From positions 62,001-126,000 of the forward strand of contig JACKCD010000002.1 in NCBI GenBank assembly GCA_020634215.1: a stretch of DNA of 64,000 nt. The letters are read 5' to 3'. Made by a program: the position numbers and the translations under genes. Origin of the DNA: Ardenticatenaceae bacterium (GTDB taxonomy: Bacteria > Chloroflexota > Anaerolineae > Promineifilales > Promineifilaceae). Below, piece by piece: positions 1 to 10,317 of the stretch (its first letter is position 1; each line of letters opens with the position of its first letter). Below the pieces are notes generated by a model, which was not told where the DNA came from, made no database searches, and worked only from the letters and a program-made list of their open reading frames with translations.

Positions 1-1096
1 GCATTCGTTCTAGCAACGTTGTAATCGCAATTTGCCCTTCCAGTCGCGCTAACGGCGCCCCCAAGCAATAGTGAATACCACTACCAAACGAGAGATGCTG
101 GTTTTTTTGCCGCTGAAGGTTTAACTGCCGCGGCTGCTCAAAGCGGTCTGGATCATGGTTAGCAGATCCGAGTAAGAAAGCAATGCTGTCACCTCGGTGA
201 AAGAAACGGCCGTTATATTCAAAATCTTCCAACACCATGCGGCTTGTCATTTGCACCGGGCTGTCATAGCGCAGCAATTCCTCAACGGCCGTTCCTGCCA
301 GCGTCGGATCATTTCGTAACAGTGCCAACTGGTCCGGGTGCTGTAGCAAGGCCAAGGTTCCATTACCAATCAAGTTAATCGTTGTTTCGTGCCCAGCAAC
401 AAACAAAAAGGCGCATGTAGCATACAATTCATTGGTGTTTAGGCGTTCTCCTGCTTCTTCCACGGCGACCAAAGCACTCAGCAGATCATCCTGCGGCCGT
501 TGCCGTCGTTCATCGGCCAACTGCGCCAGATATGCGCGAAAGGTTTCGGCAGCTTGAGAAGCTCGATCATAAACGGCCGTTTCTTCCGTCAAATCCAAAC
601 TCCGCGCTAAAGCATTGGAAAGTGCGTGAAAGGCTAAATGATCAGCCGGGGGAATTCCCAGCATTTCAGCAATCACAGTCACGGGTAATGGGTAGGCAAG
701 GTCAGCTATCACATCCATGTGACCTTGTGCTTGCACCTTATCCAACAATTCATTGGTAATTCGCTCGACCATGCCGCGCAGTTGCTCCACCATGCGAGGG
801 GTAAACACCTTATGCACCAGCCCGCGCAGGCGTGTGTGATCAGGTGGATTTTTAAAAAGGAGCCAATCTTTTTGCATAGCTACCAGTGCCTGTTGCGTTT
901 CCGGGGCGCGATCTACCTGAAATGTGCCGTGACCTAAACGATTGTCACGCAGAAGTGCCACACAATCATCATAGCGTGACAAAAAATACATTTGCCAGCG
1001 ATCCCAGAAAAAAATGGGCGCATATTGGCGCAGCAGATCGTAAAAAGGGTAGGGATCCTGGCGGAATTCAGGTGTGAGCGGATTAAAATCTATCAT
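1..1096 (-). CDS. Cytochrome P450 (3' end cut by window edge)
   Basis: Heme-thiolate monooxygenase. About 365 codons are visible, read leftwards from an ATG at 1096. The I-helix motif AGHETT lies near 400, and the heme-binding loop FGSGIHYCLG, with the cysteine heme ligand, lies near 60-90. The protein continues past position 1, so only the last few dozen residues are missing. There is no signal peptide or membrane anchor, which fits soluble bacterial class I P450s needing separate redox partners. No ferredoxin or reductase gene is adjacent and the substrate cannot be read from the sequence. Three AACGGCCGTT palindromes lie in the gene. Family assignment is firm; subfamily is unknown. Confidence 0.95.
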   Translation of the reverse strand, partial: MIDFNPLTPEFRQDPYPFYDLLRQYAPIFFWDRWQMYFLSRYDDCVALLRDNRLGHGTFQVDRAPETQQALVAMQKDWLLFKNPPDHTRLRGLVHKVFTPRMVEQLRGMVERITNELLDKVQAQGHMDVIADLAYPLPVTVIAEMLGIPPADHLAFHALSNALARSLDLTEETAVYDRASQAAETFRAYLAQLADERRQRPQDDLLSALVAVEEAGERLNTNELYATCAFLFVAGHETTINLIGNGTLALLQHPDQLALLRNDPTLAGTAVEELLRYDSPVQMTSRMVLEDFEYNGRFFHRGDSIAFLLGSANHDPDRFEQPRQLNLQRQKNQHLSFGSGIHYCLGAPLARLEGQIAITTLLERM

Positions 1097-1423
1097 ACAG
1101 AATACCTCAATATGTTCTTCACAATGGATTGTACGCAACTTGCGATGATTTGTCGCAATCCTTAGACGAAGCTATAAAAGTCGTGTAAATTAGTTCACAC
1201 GGGCAACGTGCGTTTTTTTGCCGCATTTTGTAGATGGTGTTCGTACAATGACACCGTGCAAGGAACACGCGAAACAACAGGGATGTCTGTCATCATCGCA
1301 GCCCTCATGATTGTCACGCCCCACATGTTGTCCCGCAATTATCAAGTGAACAGAGTTGTTTGGTTAGCCACGTAGTTTATTGGTTTCTGCGTGGCTAGAT
1401 TTTTTTGTCGAGGTTTTGCAATA
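1097..1423. other. Intergenic region between divergent P450 and DUF3307 genes
   Basis: Divergent promoter region. A short inverted repeat TTGCGA/TCGCAA around 1140-1158 could be an operator, and there is an AT-rich stretch near 1170-1200. I see no convincing sigma70 pair and no gene. Confidence 0.4.
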
Positions 1424-1966
1424 ATGGATGTTTGGGCAACGCTGCTTTTGGCGCATTTAATTGCGGATTTTCCCTTACAAACCAATTGGGTGTTTAAGGT
1501 AAAGACGCAAGGCAGTTGGGGGGTGGGCGTGCATGTGGGGATTCATTTACTGGTAACGGCCGTTTTAATCAAAGACCATCTCGCCTATTGGCATGTTTTG
1601 CTTGTGTTGGGGGTAGCTCACTTCATCACCGATTGGGTCAAACTGCGGTTTCCTGGTCGTTTGCAAACCCCCGGCTTTATTGTCGATCAAATCATCCACT
1701 GGCTTACCCTGCTGCTTATCGCCATTGCCGTGCCGACTATGCCTGTGTTGCTGCCCACCTGGCTGCTTTACCCCATCCTCGCTCTTACCCTTATTCCCGC
1801 TTTACTAACCTGTCTTTGGATTTTGGCGAATGATTTACGCAACCAGCCCACACCCACTTGGCCGCCAGTGGAATGGGCCAGCCAACATTTGCTGCGGGCA
1901 TCCCAGCTAATTGGTTTTGCTTTAGTGATACTGGTGGGTACCAGCAGCTTGTTAGCAATGCTCTGA
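1424..1966 (+). CDS. DUF3307 family membrane protein
   Basis: Integral membrane protein of about 180 residues with four or five hydrophobic helices. The N-terminal HLIADFPLQ and the later DQIIHW segment match the conserved His/Asp/Gln pattern of DUF3307 proteins, whose function is not established. I chose the ATG at 1424 because GAGG at 1410-1413 is a suitable ribosome binding site; an in-frame GTG at 1391 has none. One AACGGCCGTT lies inside. It ends about 50 bp from the convergent SDR gene, so it is probably monocistronic. Confidence 0.8.
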   Translation: MDVWATLLLAHLIADFPLQTNWVFKVKTQGSWGVGVHVGIHLLVTAVLIKDHLAYWHVLLVLGVAHFITDWVKLRFPGRLQTPGFIVDQIIHWLTLLLIAIAVPTMPVLLPTWLLYPILALTLIPALLTCLWILANDLRNQPTPTWPPVEWASQHLLRASQLIGFALVILVGTSSLLAML

Positions 1967-2018
1967 CTGTCGTAAGCGCCAAGGCGTTGCCAGGCTGGCG
2001 GCGAAGGATGGTTGGGTA

Positions 2019-3185
2019 TCAAAAACGGCCGTTTTCCATCCGTTCCGCCAGCATCCCAAAAAACTCACGGTTGATTGCCGTCAGGAAACGGGCATCTACC
2101 TGTGGTGCCGGCCACGTGGTAAAGGGCAATACCTGGCGCAAATTAGCCGTCGAAAACCGAATTTCTTCATGCATATACGGCATCTGAAATGCCACATTTC
2201 GCGCCAGTGCCCGCTCCACCCGCGATGCTTCTGCCATATCAAACTGCGCTAATGGCACCAGCGTCAGCCCCCGAATCGCCAGCGTTTCGCATAAAACCTG
2301 ATGCACCAGCCCCATTGTCGGCGGCTCTTCGTTGACAATATTAAAGATTTTGAGCAGCGGTGTAGCCAGTTCGGGCTGCTGCGCCAGTTGTAGCATGGTG
2401 TTTACCACATAGTCCACCGGCACCAAATTGAGCGTTGTTTGTGGGTCCCCTACTAATCGCGTGTTGATCGTGCCATCAAAATTTTTCTGCCGGTTTTCCA
2501 GATGCCTTCGTACCCGGTATAGGGCACTAATGACCTGATAATAAGCCGAATGGTTAAAAACTTGGGTTGTCTCCGAGCCAATGATAATTGCCGGCCGTAA
2601 AATAGTTACATCAAGCTGATAGCGGTGCTGCGCCTGCGCCACCACCTTTTCTCCCTCATGTTTTGACCATTCATACAGCGAACGAAACCCGGTGTCGCTG
2701 CCGTTGCTCACAATGGCCTCCGGCACCACCAAACAGTCGCGCCCGCTGCTGTAAGCAGTGGAAACGTGGAAGTAGCGGGGTGGCTCGGCAAGGTTAACAC
2801 CGCGCACAAACCCTAAGATGTTTTTCACCCCGCCAATGTTAATGGCCTGAATATAGTTGCGTTCCTGTTCTTGATATTTGAACGTGGCAACGCAGTGCCA
2901 TACTTCATCAATGGGCTGGCTGGCTTGGTCACGCACCTTGTTGATGAGCGAAACGGCCGTTTCTTCTACATCCCCCAACACCACCACCAACCTAGAAAAA
3001 TCGGGTGGCGCGGTTGGGTTAACCTGCAAAATGGCACTTTGTAACCGGGAAACGGCCGTTTCCTCCTCGTCTCCCCGCACCAATGCCATCACCCGGCTCC
3101 CCCGCTGCAACAAACCATAGGCCAAATGACAACCCAAATAGCCAGTTGCCCCGGTTAAAAAAACAAGCTTCTCCTTCACACCCAC
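2019..3185 (-). CDS. NAD(P)-dependent SDR / thioester-reductase-like protein (NAD_binding_4)
   Basis: Extended short-chain dehydrogenase of about 388 residues. The N-terminal Rossmann motif GATGYLG, an HVSTAY active-site-like segment and a YEWSK(H) Tyr/Lys motif fit the male-sterility/thioester-reductase branch, which reduces fatty-acyl or carrier-bound thioesters; the substrate here is unknown. I chose the GTG at 3185 because AGAGGA sits 8 nt upstream and because a longer start at 3260 would overlap the NUDIX gene by 58 nt. It is last in a tightly packed operon after HAD, MazG and NUDIX genes. Two AACGGCCGTT copies are read as ETAVS. Confidence 0.8.
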   Translation of the reverse strand: MGVKEKLVFLTGATGYLGCHLAYGLLQRGSRVMALVRGDEEETAVSRLQSAILQVNPTAPPDFSRLVVVLGDVEETAVSLINKVRDQASQPIDEVWHCVATFKYQEQERNYIQAINIGGVKNILGFVRGVNLAEPPRYFHVSTAYSSGRDCLVVPEAIVSNGSDTGFRSLYEWSKHEGEKVVAQAQHRYQLDVTILRPAIIIGSETTQVFNHSAYYQVISALYRVRRHLENRQKNFDGTINTRLVGDPQTTLNLVPVDYVVNTMLQLAQQPELATPLLKIFNIVNEEPPTMGLVHQVLCETLAIRGLTLVPLAQFDMAEASRVERALARNVAFQMPYMHEEIRFSTANLRQVLPFTTWPAPQVDARFLTAINREFFGMLAERMENGRF

Positions 3186-3202
3186 ATCTTCATCCTCTGC
3201 TT

Positions 3203-3706
3203 TCAAAAATTTGCCTGTGCCAGAGCCACTTCGTAAATTGCCCGGTTCTGCTGCACCCAATCGAGCTTCAATGCCTTAGTTGGCGCAAATAATTGTCGCG
3301 CTTGTGTTTCTTCCGTAGCCCTAAATAGATACAGCTCAGAAACCTGGCTCAAATATCGCAACATGTAGCTGTCAGGGTAGGGGTAGCGGTAGTCAGGCGG
3401 TTGCGGAGCTGCCACATGGACATGCACCTGGGCGAGCAAGGTCAGCGTGTTTACTGTTGCCGCCGCTTCTTCCCATAGCTCACGCCGCGCTGTTTCTTCC
3501 GGCGTTTCACCTGCCTCACAGTGGCCTCCGGGAATATCCCATCCACGTTTTACAAGCTGGGTCATCAGCAGTTGGTTGCCAACAAAGGCTAAAACCCCGA
3601 CGCTGGTAATGAGTTCCTGCGGTGGTAAAACGGCCGTTAATACCGTTCGCACCACGCTTGGCTGCGGCATCCACGGCAGATCGCGGTCAATCTGAATCAG
3701 TTCCAT
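3203..3706 (-). CDS. NUDIX hydrolase
   Basis: Hydrolase of nucleoside diphosphates linked to another moiety; 167 residues. The Nudix box is clear around residues 60-83 (GGHCEAGE, then REL-WEE with the metal-binding glutamates), but the usual glycine near its end is replaced by alanine. The ATG at 3706 overlaps the end of the MazG gene by 20 nt, indicating translational coupling. The next gene starts about 18 nt past its stop. Together with MazG and HAD neighbours this looks like nucleotide-pool house-cleaning; the exact substrate is unknown. Confidence 0.9.
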   Translation of the reverse strand: MELIQIDRDLPWMPQPSVVRTVLTAVLPPQELITSVGVLAFVGNQLLMTQLVKRGWDIPGGHCEAGETPEETARRELWEEAAATVNTLTLLAQVHVHVAAPQPPDYRYPYPDSYMLRYLSQVSELYLFRATEETQARQLFAPTKALKLDWVQQNRAIYEVALAQANF

Positions 3707-4109
3707 CTTGTAGCCTTGCGATTACTCCCGCCACATTTGCCGGTTGCCAATCAGGGGGTTTAAGCAATTTTCCATCGGCGCGGCGTGGCCCCCCCGCTTT
3801 CTGCATGTTGGCGCGGTGAACTTCGGCAAAAATCGGGTCAGGGTCAATCCCAAATGCCCACATTGCACCATACACCACATAGAGCAAATCAGCCAGTTCG
3901 TGCATCAACGGAGCGGCATCAATAATGTCACCGTTGGCCTGTGCTGTTTGGATGGCCTGAAAAGCGGCCGTTACCTCGGCGTATTCCTCGTCAATCAGCG
4001 TTTGCCGCAGTTGAATGGCGGCGGCAGGTGGGGGGATTAACGGCCGTTTGGGCAGTGGCGACCCAATCGCTTCATGAAATTCAAAAATCTTCTGGGCGTT
4101 GCTCTTCAT
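3687..4109 (-). CDS. MazG-superfamily nucleotide pyrophosphohydrolase
   Basis: All-alpha NTP pyrophosphatase, about 140 residues. The metal-binding ExxE and ExxD motifs are visible as EEYAEV and HELADLLY, followed by IDPDPIFAEVHRANMQK, typical of small HisE/MazG-like proteins. The ATG at 4109 overlaps the HAD stop codon as TGATG; a TTG three bases earlier is possible but less likely. Upstream and downstream overlaps place it in one operon with HAD and NUDIX genes. It probably hydrolyses non-canonical NTPs; this is inferred from the family. Confidence 0.85.
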   Translation of the reverse strand: MKSNAQKIFEFHEAIGSPLPKRPLIPPPAAAIQLRQTLIDEEYAEVTAAFQAIQTAQANGDIIDAAPLMHELADLLYVVYGAMWAFGIDPDPIFAEVHRANMQKAGGPRRADGKLLKPPDWQPANVAGVIARLQDGTDSD

Positions 4110-4768
4110 CAATCCACCAACCGTGCAATAAGCTGCGCCAACGGCATTTCTGTCAACGTTTCCAGCCGATGATCCGCGGCCGCAAAATCAAGGGAGCGGG
4201 TCATTTCGTTAGGCACCACCACACAATATAAACCTGCCCGCTTTGCCGCTGTCAACCCATTCGGCGAATCTTCCAGTGCCAAAGCCCGTTGAGGTGTTAC
4301 GCCTAATGCCCCCGCTGCTGCTAAGTAAACAGCCGGATCAGGCTTCGGGCGATCCGCCACATCATCGCGGCACATCACCACATCAAATGCTTCAGCCAGC
4401 CCCAATTTGGCTAAATAATCATCTACCCAGGCGTGATTAGAGCTGGAAGCCACACCCACTTTCAAGCCCAATGCTCGCGCGTCGCTTAAATACGCATGGA
4501 CGCCGGGCATAACTGTTTGCTGTGACAGCAAGGCGTGGTCATGGACTTTGCGCTGCCCTCGCACCGTTGCCCGATCCAGCGTGTGCCCTATTAGCTCTTC
4601 CAAATGGGCATAGGGATCAAACGTGCCAACGGTGCCAATGTGACTAGCCCAAACATCGAACGAAAGTTCAACGCCATGTTCGGCATAGGTTCGCTGCCAA
4701 GAATAAAAATCTGGTGTCTCACTGTCAAAAATCGTGCCGTCAAAATCAAAAATCAATGCATCTATCAT
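4109..4768 (-). CDS. HAD-superfamily hydrolase, beta-phosphoglucomutase/phosphatase type
   Basis: 219 residues. The nucleophile motif DFDGT is at residues 8-12, motif II is ASSSN, the motif III lysine is in RPKPDP, and motif IV is LEDSPNG. A helical cap lies between residues 15 and 85. This matches subfamily IA enzymes that dephosphorylate or isomerise sugar phosphates or related metabolites. It is the first gene of the four-gene leftward operon, so its promoter should lie in 4769-5045. Substrate is not assignable. Confidence 0.9.
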   Translation of the reverse strand: MIDALIFDFDGTIFDSETPDFYSWQRTYAEHGVELSFDVWASHIGTVGTFDPYAHLEELIGHTLDRATVRGQRKVHDHALLSQQTVMPGVHAYLSDARALGLKVGVASSSNHAWVDDYLAKLGLAEAFDVVMCRDDVADRPKPDPAVYLAAAGALGVTPQRALALEDSPNGLTAAKRAGLYCVVVPNEMTRSLDFAAADHRLETLTEMPLAQLIARLVD

Positions 4769-5045
4769 ACGTTTTTTTATGAGTTACTCACTTTTTTCCC
4801 GCGCCATCTTGGGCAGGAATGATGGACGCAATTTTACCGCTATCGGGCTGACTCCCCAAACGGCCGTTAATTTTCCCCCAACCACACCAAGTACATCGCA
4901 TAGCCATCAGTACCGGCCGTCAAAATTCGCCCGCCCCCTTCAAGTCGCTACAATCCCTGTGCGCTAACCAGCGCATAAACCACAAAAAGCAATCATGCAG
5001 ACCTTGGTGACACATATCAAGGTCTCTATTTTTGGGAGACACGCG

Positions 5046-5936
5046 ATGACTGCAACACACATCTGGGCGCAGTTGCGACAACTCAACGTCAAACAACTAG
5101 CGCGAAACTATACGCTGCTCACGCTTGGCATTATCATCAGCAGTTTGAATTTCCACTTTTTTATGCGCGTTGCCAACGTTGCTCCAGGTGGTGTTTCCGG
5201 CATTACGCTGATCATCAACAAATTTACCGGCTGGCCCAACGGCATTGTCCTGTTTTGTCTGCAAATCCCCATGCTCATCCTCGGTTTTTTCTATCTGGGG
5301 CGTTTTCGCTTTCTTGCCAGCACCTTTTACTTCACCATCGGCTACAGCCTGCTAATTGATGTGTTGGCTTGGCTCATCCCCACCAATGGTGTCACCCATG
5401 ACCCACTGCTCAACATCATTTATGGCGGCGTGCTGGGTGGCATTGGCACGGGGTTTATCTATCGCGCAAATGCCACCACCGCAGGTACCAGCGTCATCAG
5501 CCGGATTATTCAGCGTAAAACGGGACTGCCCGTTAGCCAAACCTATCTTTATGTAGATGGTGGCATTATTGTGGCACTAGGCTTGGTGTTTGGCTGGGAA
5601 AACGCCCTCTACGCGCTGATGATGCTCTTTATCTGGGGGTTAGCAACCGACTACTCAATGGAGGGGCCAAGCGTCATCCGCATGGCATTTATTGTCACTG
5701 ACCAGCCGCGTGCCGTAGCGGATGCCCTGTTTACCCGCACCGGGTTGGGGGTGACGGGGTGGCGGGGGCAGGGGATGTTTACCAACGAGGAACACACCAT
5801 CCTATTTTGCACGGTGCGCCGGCCGGATGTGGATGGCCTACGTTCGGTGGTCTTGGAAGCCGACCCCAAGGCCTTCCTAGTCATAGGACAAGGCCACCAA
5901 GCGCGGGGAGGCGTGCTGCCGGGGTCGCCAGATTAA
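5046..5936 (+). CDS. YitT family membrane protein (DUF161 plus C-terminal DUF2179)
   Basis: About 296 residues with five or six transmembrane helices, followed by a soluble DUF2179-like domain of about 80 residues starting near SVIRMAFIVTD. Glycine-rich GGVSGIT and GGIGTGFIY segments are typical of YitT proteins. Family members are predicted transporters or regulators without a settled function. I chose the ATG at 5046 for the GGGAG at 5035-5039; an earlier in-frame ATG at 4995 lacks a binding site. It stands alone between leftward operons. Confidence 0.85.
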   Translation: MTATHIWAQLRQLNVKQLARNYTLLTLGIIISSLNFHFFMRVANVAPGGVSGITLIINKFTGWPNGIVLFCLQIPMLILGFFYLGRFRFLASTFYFTIGYSLLIDVLAWLIPTNGVTHDPLLNIIYGGVLGGIGTGFIYRANATTAGTSVISRIIQRKTGLPVSQTYLYVDGGIIVALGLVFGWENALYALMMLFIWGLATDYSMEGPSVIRMAFIVTDQPRAVADALFTRTGLGVTGWRGQGMFTNEEHTILFCTVRRPDVDGLRSVVLEADPKAFLVIGQGHQARGGVLPGSPD

Positions 5937-6072
5937 CAGATGAACAAGAATTTTTGACAGGATTTACGCGATTTTTCACGATTAGCGTTGAAAGCTCTGA
6001 AGAATCGTGTAAATCTTGTCTAAAAAACTGCTTTGGTTGATCCAGATTAGGTGCTGATACAGATTCCTTGGC

Positions 6073-8508
6073 CTATTCGGTATCAATCACGGGCGGTTGG
6101 CTGGTTATCCAGTCAGGCAACGGGTCTTCCGTAATAATTTCCGTGAGGGGAAAGGCACCATCAGCGTCGTTCAACCCGCTTAGAGATAAGTTTGCCCAAT
6201 CGTTGTAATCTTGGTGGATATCAAGCGTGAAATCGTAAGCAGGGTTGAGGTTAAAAGCGATACCGTTTTCAATAACGCTATTCCCATTCCAGTCCCAGTC
6301 AACACCATTACAAATGCCGTCACTCTCATTCAAATTGTTTTCGTCAAGCGTGATGTTGGTTCCATATGAATAGTCTAAAACGCCGTCGCCAGGCGGCGTG
6401 CAGTTGTTATCAACACCCGGGAATTGGTAGTTGTAATTCATGACGGAGTTGTAGTTGGGTTTGTTGTTGAGGTTTTCAAAACCGCCGTGGCGCAGCAGCA
6501 GGTTATGACCGAGTTCGTGCATGATGGTATGAGCAACGTTGTGGTTGGAGAGGTAGCATTGTAGTGAGACGATCAGGTCGTCGCCGGGGAGTTCGGCCTG
6601 GCCCGAGCTGCCGCTGGTGGTGTTGTAGCGATGGGGCATGAGGACGTAGTGGAAGTAGCCGTGGCGATTAGGGCTGAAGTTGGTGTTTTTGATGGCAACA
6701 AATTCATCGCTATTAACACCCAAAGTTAGCACACCGTCAGCATCGGGAATGAGATTACCGCCGGTAAACAGACCGCCTTGCCCATAGTCGTGGATCATGT
6801 TGATGCCGGTGGAGCCGTCGGGGTTATCAATGGGGGCGGCGGCAAAAACGGCCGTTACTTCATTAACGGCCGTTGCCGTCGGGCGATGGCTATGAGCGCC
6901 ACAATCATTGCTGTCGTCAAACCAATCATGCTCCAGCAAAATATCTTGCCACCAGCAGATCGTTCCCCAAGCCAGGTAAGTCCTAACCCATTCACCGTAC
7001 CGCGTGATTCATCCCCATCGAGGAGAATCCCCATCAGTGTCGGGATTGTTGGATCAGAACCCGTGTTGGCCGCACCCACAAATACACGGTGTTTGTTTCC
7101 GCCCAGTCAGGTGCATCATCGTTGTCACTATCTGGAAGGGGCGTTTAGAGCCAGTGAATGGTTACACTGTTGTCCAACATAACTTTCTGGCACACCCGTG
7201 TAGGCCAATGGAGGCTGAATTGGTGACGGCGCGGGGTAAGAACTATCCCACATTGACAACAAACGTAACGCTGCCATTTGCCCAAGGGCTACAACATTGC
7301 CTGGGCAATCATACTCCGATAGTTCCCCCAACCTGCGTCCAGCCAGCAGTGCTGGCACCCGCGTTAAAAGTTGTGCCATCAGGGACTGCCTCCGTAATGA
7401 CAACATTATCGGCCGTATAGCGGCTGGCATTGGCGTAGTTGAGTATGTAGGTGAGCGGTGCTGCGGCCGCCGTGATGTCAATTTGGGGTTGTGCCGTGCT
7501 GGTTAGAGCTAAATTGGCGGGAATGTTGCTGCCGAGTGGAAAGGTAAAAGACCCCTGCTCGCTGCTTTGTGACCAAGGTGATTGCTGCCCACAACCATTC
7601 ACATCCAAAACAAAGTAATCAAAATTGAGGTCGGGATGAGCGGCCCAACCGATTCCAGTGAAGCTGTTGGCCTGGACTTCTTGGCATTGATACGGAGCCG
7701 GGTTGCTACAATCCCCACCGGGGGTAATGTAGTTGGTGTTGAGACTGTACCAGACTTCATAGCTGTTGCTGCCGGTATCGTTCCACAAGAGGTCAACGTT
7801 AGAGCCGTTGGCAACGGCCGTTACGGTCAGTGGGGCGGGCGGGGTGCAAATGCAAACATCATCAATCGAATAGCCATCGGTGCCAATTGTGTAGTTGTCA
7901 TACCCTTGAAACTTGATGAGAAAGCCATCAACCAAGGTTAGCCCTGCCGTGGCTGCGGCTGCCGCTAGATCAATATTGACCTCGGTGTAAGCCGAGGAAA
8001 AGGTTGAATAATCAAGGATACGGGTGTAAGTTGCCCCACTGTCATCACTAATAAAGACCCCATCTTGCACGTGGGATTCGTCGCCACGGTTGGCTATCCA
8101 AAAGTTAAGCCCAGCTTGGGTGGCACCAGCCAGGTCTACACTGACGATGAGAGCCTGCTGCGTATTCCCGCCACAGCCATCACAATCAGTGTCTAGGTTG
8201 ACGTGATACGTTCCTGAATGGGGGAAGGCGGCAGAGATTTGAACACGGCCGTTTGCCCCTGCATTAGATGTTGTTTCGGTGGTCATAAAGGCGGGCAAGC
8301 TGCCCGACTCAAACCCTTCGCAAAAATTGGAGGTTGCATTGGCGGCTTGCAGCATCTCGGCCAGCACAACGGCCGTTTGGCTGCGGTCTTCTTGAAATGG
8401 GGTGGCGTTGTGGTTTGTAACTGGGTAATAAAGGGGAATCAGGCTAAAGAGGCCGACAAGGAACACAAAGCGTAAAAAACGACGTTGGGTGAATGGCGTT
8501 TGCAACAT
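6073..8508 (-). pseudogene. Secreted zinc metalloprotease with multiple frameshifts
   Basis: Two open stretches belong to one leftward gene. The 5' part (8508 to about 7309) has a signal peptide or anchor, a discoidin/MAM-like beta region and the start of a DUF11-type repeat. The 3' part (about 6945-6073) carries HELGHNLLLRHGG, a HExxHxxxLxH zinc site, followed by a VMNYNYQF Met-turn-like motif typical of metzincins. Between them the homologous reading jumps frame near 7315, 7255, 7240, 7040 and 6950. Either the gene is dead or the consensus has small indels. Six AACGGCCGTT-type sites suggest it is native DNA. Confidence 0.75.
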
Positions 8509-8844
8509 TTTTCCCTCTTAGGTGTCTTGGAGTACCATGCCCTCTAGTGTCTGGTCTAGCTGATGGGGTTGTTAAAAGGAGAGGTATCGTTTATACGGGT
8601 ATGATCCTCCCAAGACACACGCTCATGTTTAACTATAATGAGCATTGGCCGACTGTCAATCCTAAAGGGCAAAGGGCGTTTTAGGCAAATCGTTTGCCGG
8701 AAATCATATGGGGCGTTGATTGGGCGATTACAGGAGATTTTGTCTCTAATCGCGGCCTCTAATCTCTATTTTGGTGGGAGATAACGGCCGTTTTCACCAC
8801 CACCGTCCCCTTCACCACCAACGTTCATTTGGGGGTCCGGGTGG
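8509..8844. other. Intergenic region between two decayed leftward genes
   Basis: Holds the presumed promoter region of the metalloprotease gene and one AACGGCCGTT near 8784. I see no open frame with a ribosome binding site, no tandem heptamer array and no clear terminator. Confidence 0.35.
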
Positions 8845-9928
8845 CTACTCTGCTTCCTGTGGGCGTGTCGGCAGCAGCGGCAACAAATCCGCCAATTTAC
8901 CCACCGCCAGCCCATAATCCCCCGTCACTCCCCATCAGCCGCGCCCGCCGTAGGTGGCAATATCAGCAGCATCTCCACATCCTCGTCCTTGCGTAAACCG
9001 CTGCGGTACCCCTGGCGAAGCGCAAATCCAGCAAATCAATCTGGTTAAACAGCTTTACGTGTCGCGCACCCCGTCAGTGCCGGTGCAAAGCGGCACCCCG
9101 CCTCCATACAGACCTTCAGCGGTGGAAAATCGACCGCCCCGACCCCAACGACATGATGATCCGATTTTTCCAGCAGCAGGTCAATCAGTTGGTTCAATAA
9201 CTTTCCTCAACGCTGAGCGAAAACGGCAATAATCGTCCTGCCTTGCCTGTAGCTAAGCCTTCGTTGCGCTCGGCAATCAACTCCAAACGCCCCAGCATCC
9301 CCGGTTCATGCAGGTGAATGTCAACTCCACCGTGCCGGTCGGCAATAGCAAAATGATGTCGGGTGGCGCACCGGGTCACGGTCTACCGTTGACGGATCAG
9401 CCGCCAATGGCATCGGCTCTGACCGCTTCCTCCAGCAGTTCAGCCGTGCCGGGGCAGGAATGGGCATTCCGCTTTGCGGGGAAGGCGACTGTTTGCATGG
9501 TCATCACCTCGCGGTACGCTACGCCGGGTTGCCAGCACCCCTCAAAGTGCGCCAGCCAGCCTCCCAGTGTCGAAGTAATCTGCGTGGGTGCGAATATGGG
9601 TGGTACTTAGCGTAGCGATAGCTCACCTCCCGCGCCGACTGCACGCACGATAGCCCATTTCCCGCCGCACCGCCGCTCGTTGTCAACATAGTCACGGATG
9701 CGCGGCCCCGGCTTCCTGGTTTTTGTGCCACAGCCACCCAGCAATTTTGTCTATGTGGGCATGGGCGTTGACAAGACCAGGGAGCAGAAGCTGGTTGTGG
9801 CCGTCAAAACGGCCGTTTTTCCCCTCATCCTCCACCGCAATCCCGCCGCCATCTGCACAATCACCCCTCCCGAACTAACATCCACCACTTCCCATCCCAT
9901 CGGCCGCACATTTTAACAAAAGGTTCAT
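8845..9928 (-). pseudogene. Degraded amidohydrolase (cytosine-deaminase-like)
   Basis: No long frame survives, but leftward translation across frames recovers an ordered amidohydrolase. An ATG at 9928 has GGAGG upstream. LVNAHAHIDK, a metal-binding HxH, lies near 9780; then RDYVDNERR near 9680, DIHLHEPGM near 9310, and MLLDIATYGGARL followed by DYGLAVGKLADLL near 8890. This is the order in the cytosine-deaminase/isopropylammelide branch. At least six frame changes and several lost residues make it non-functional unless the consensus is faulty. It appears to end at a TAG at 8845-8847. Confidence 0.7.
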
Positions 9929-10317
9929 GTCATTTTCCTCCATTAAGTCAAACGGGTTCTTTCCATCTTGTGGGTTTGACAAATTTGGTGCGTGGTGCGT
10001 GGTGCATTACAGATAAGGTGTTCTTACGCACCACGCACCACGCACCACGTAACCGTTACTGTAACCCAATCCAACATGCCTACCGTTTGGGACTGTTTTG
10101 TGTTATATAATGGGGCGGTCTTACATTGGTGTTGGCGTATTAGCAAAACTGGCCGTTTTCACCCCTCGTGAGCAACTCACCAGATAAACAAAGGTTGAAC
10201 GAATGCACACAGACAAATAGACACACACCAGTTGCAAGAAATTAGCATACTGGGTTTATGGCAATGGAGGGATGCGCGACGAATAGCGATAGCCCGCCGG
10301 GATAGATGTGTCGCGCA
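9929..10317. other. Intergenic region with an inverted heptamer array
   Basis: Contains inverted GGTGCGT-type repeats (separate entry) and a promoter-like TATAAT at 10106-10111 facing right towards the NACHT remnant, without a good -35 box. No gene is seen. Confidence 0.4.
9988..10053. repeat. Inverted array of 7-bp units (GGTGCGT / ACGCACC)
   Basis: Three rightward GGTGCGT-like units are followed, after a spacer of about 20 bp, by four inverted ACGCACC units. The arms can pair into a long hairpin. It has the same design as the arrays at 16.8, 19.2, 29.1 and 55.9 kb but a different unit. Confidence 0.85.

Noticed and set aside
1190..1390. tRNA or small RNA gene in the P450 upstream region
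   Set aside because: No cloverleaf or strong promoter-terminator pair could be drawn.
9988..10053. Possible CRISPR array
   Set aside because: The unit is 7 bp with no spacers and the array is inverted; no cas genes are nearby.
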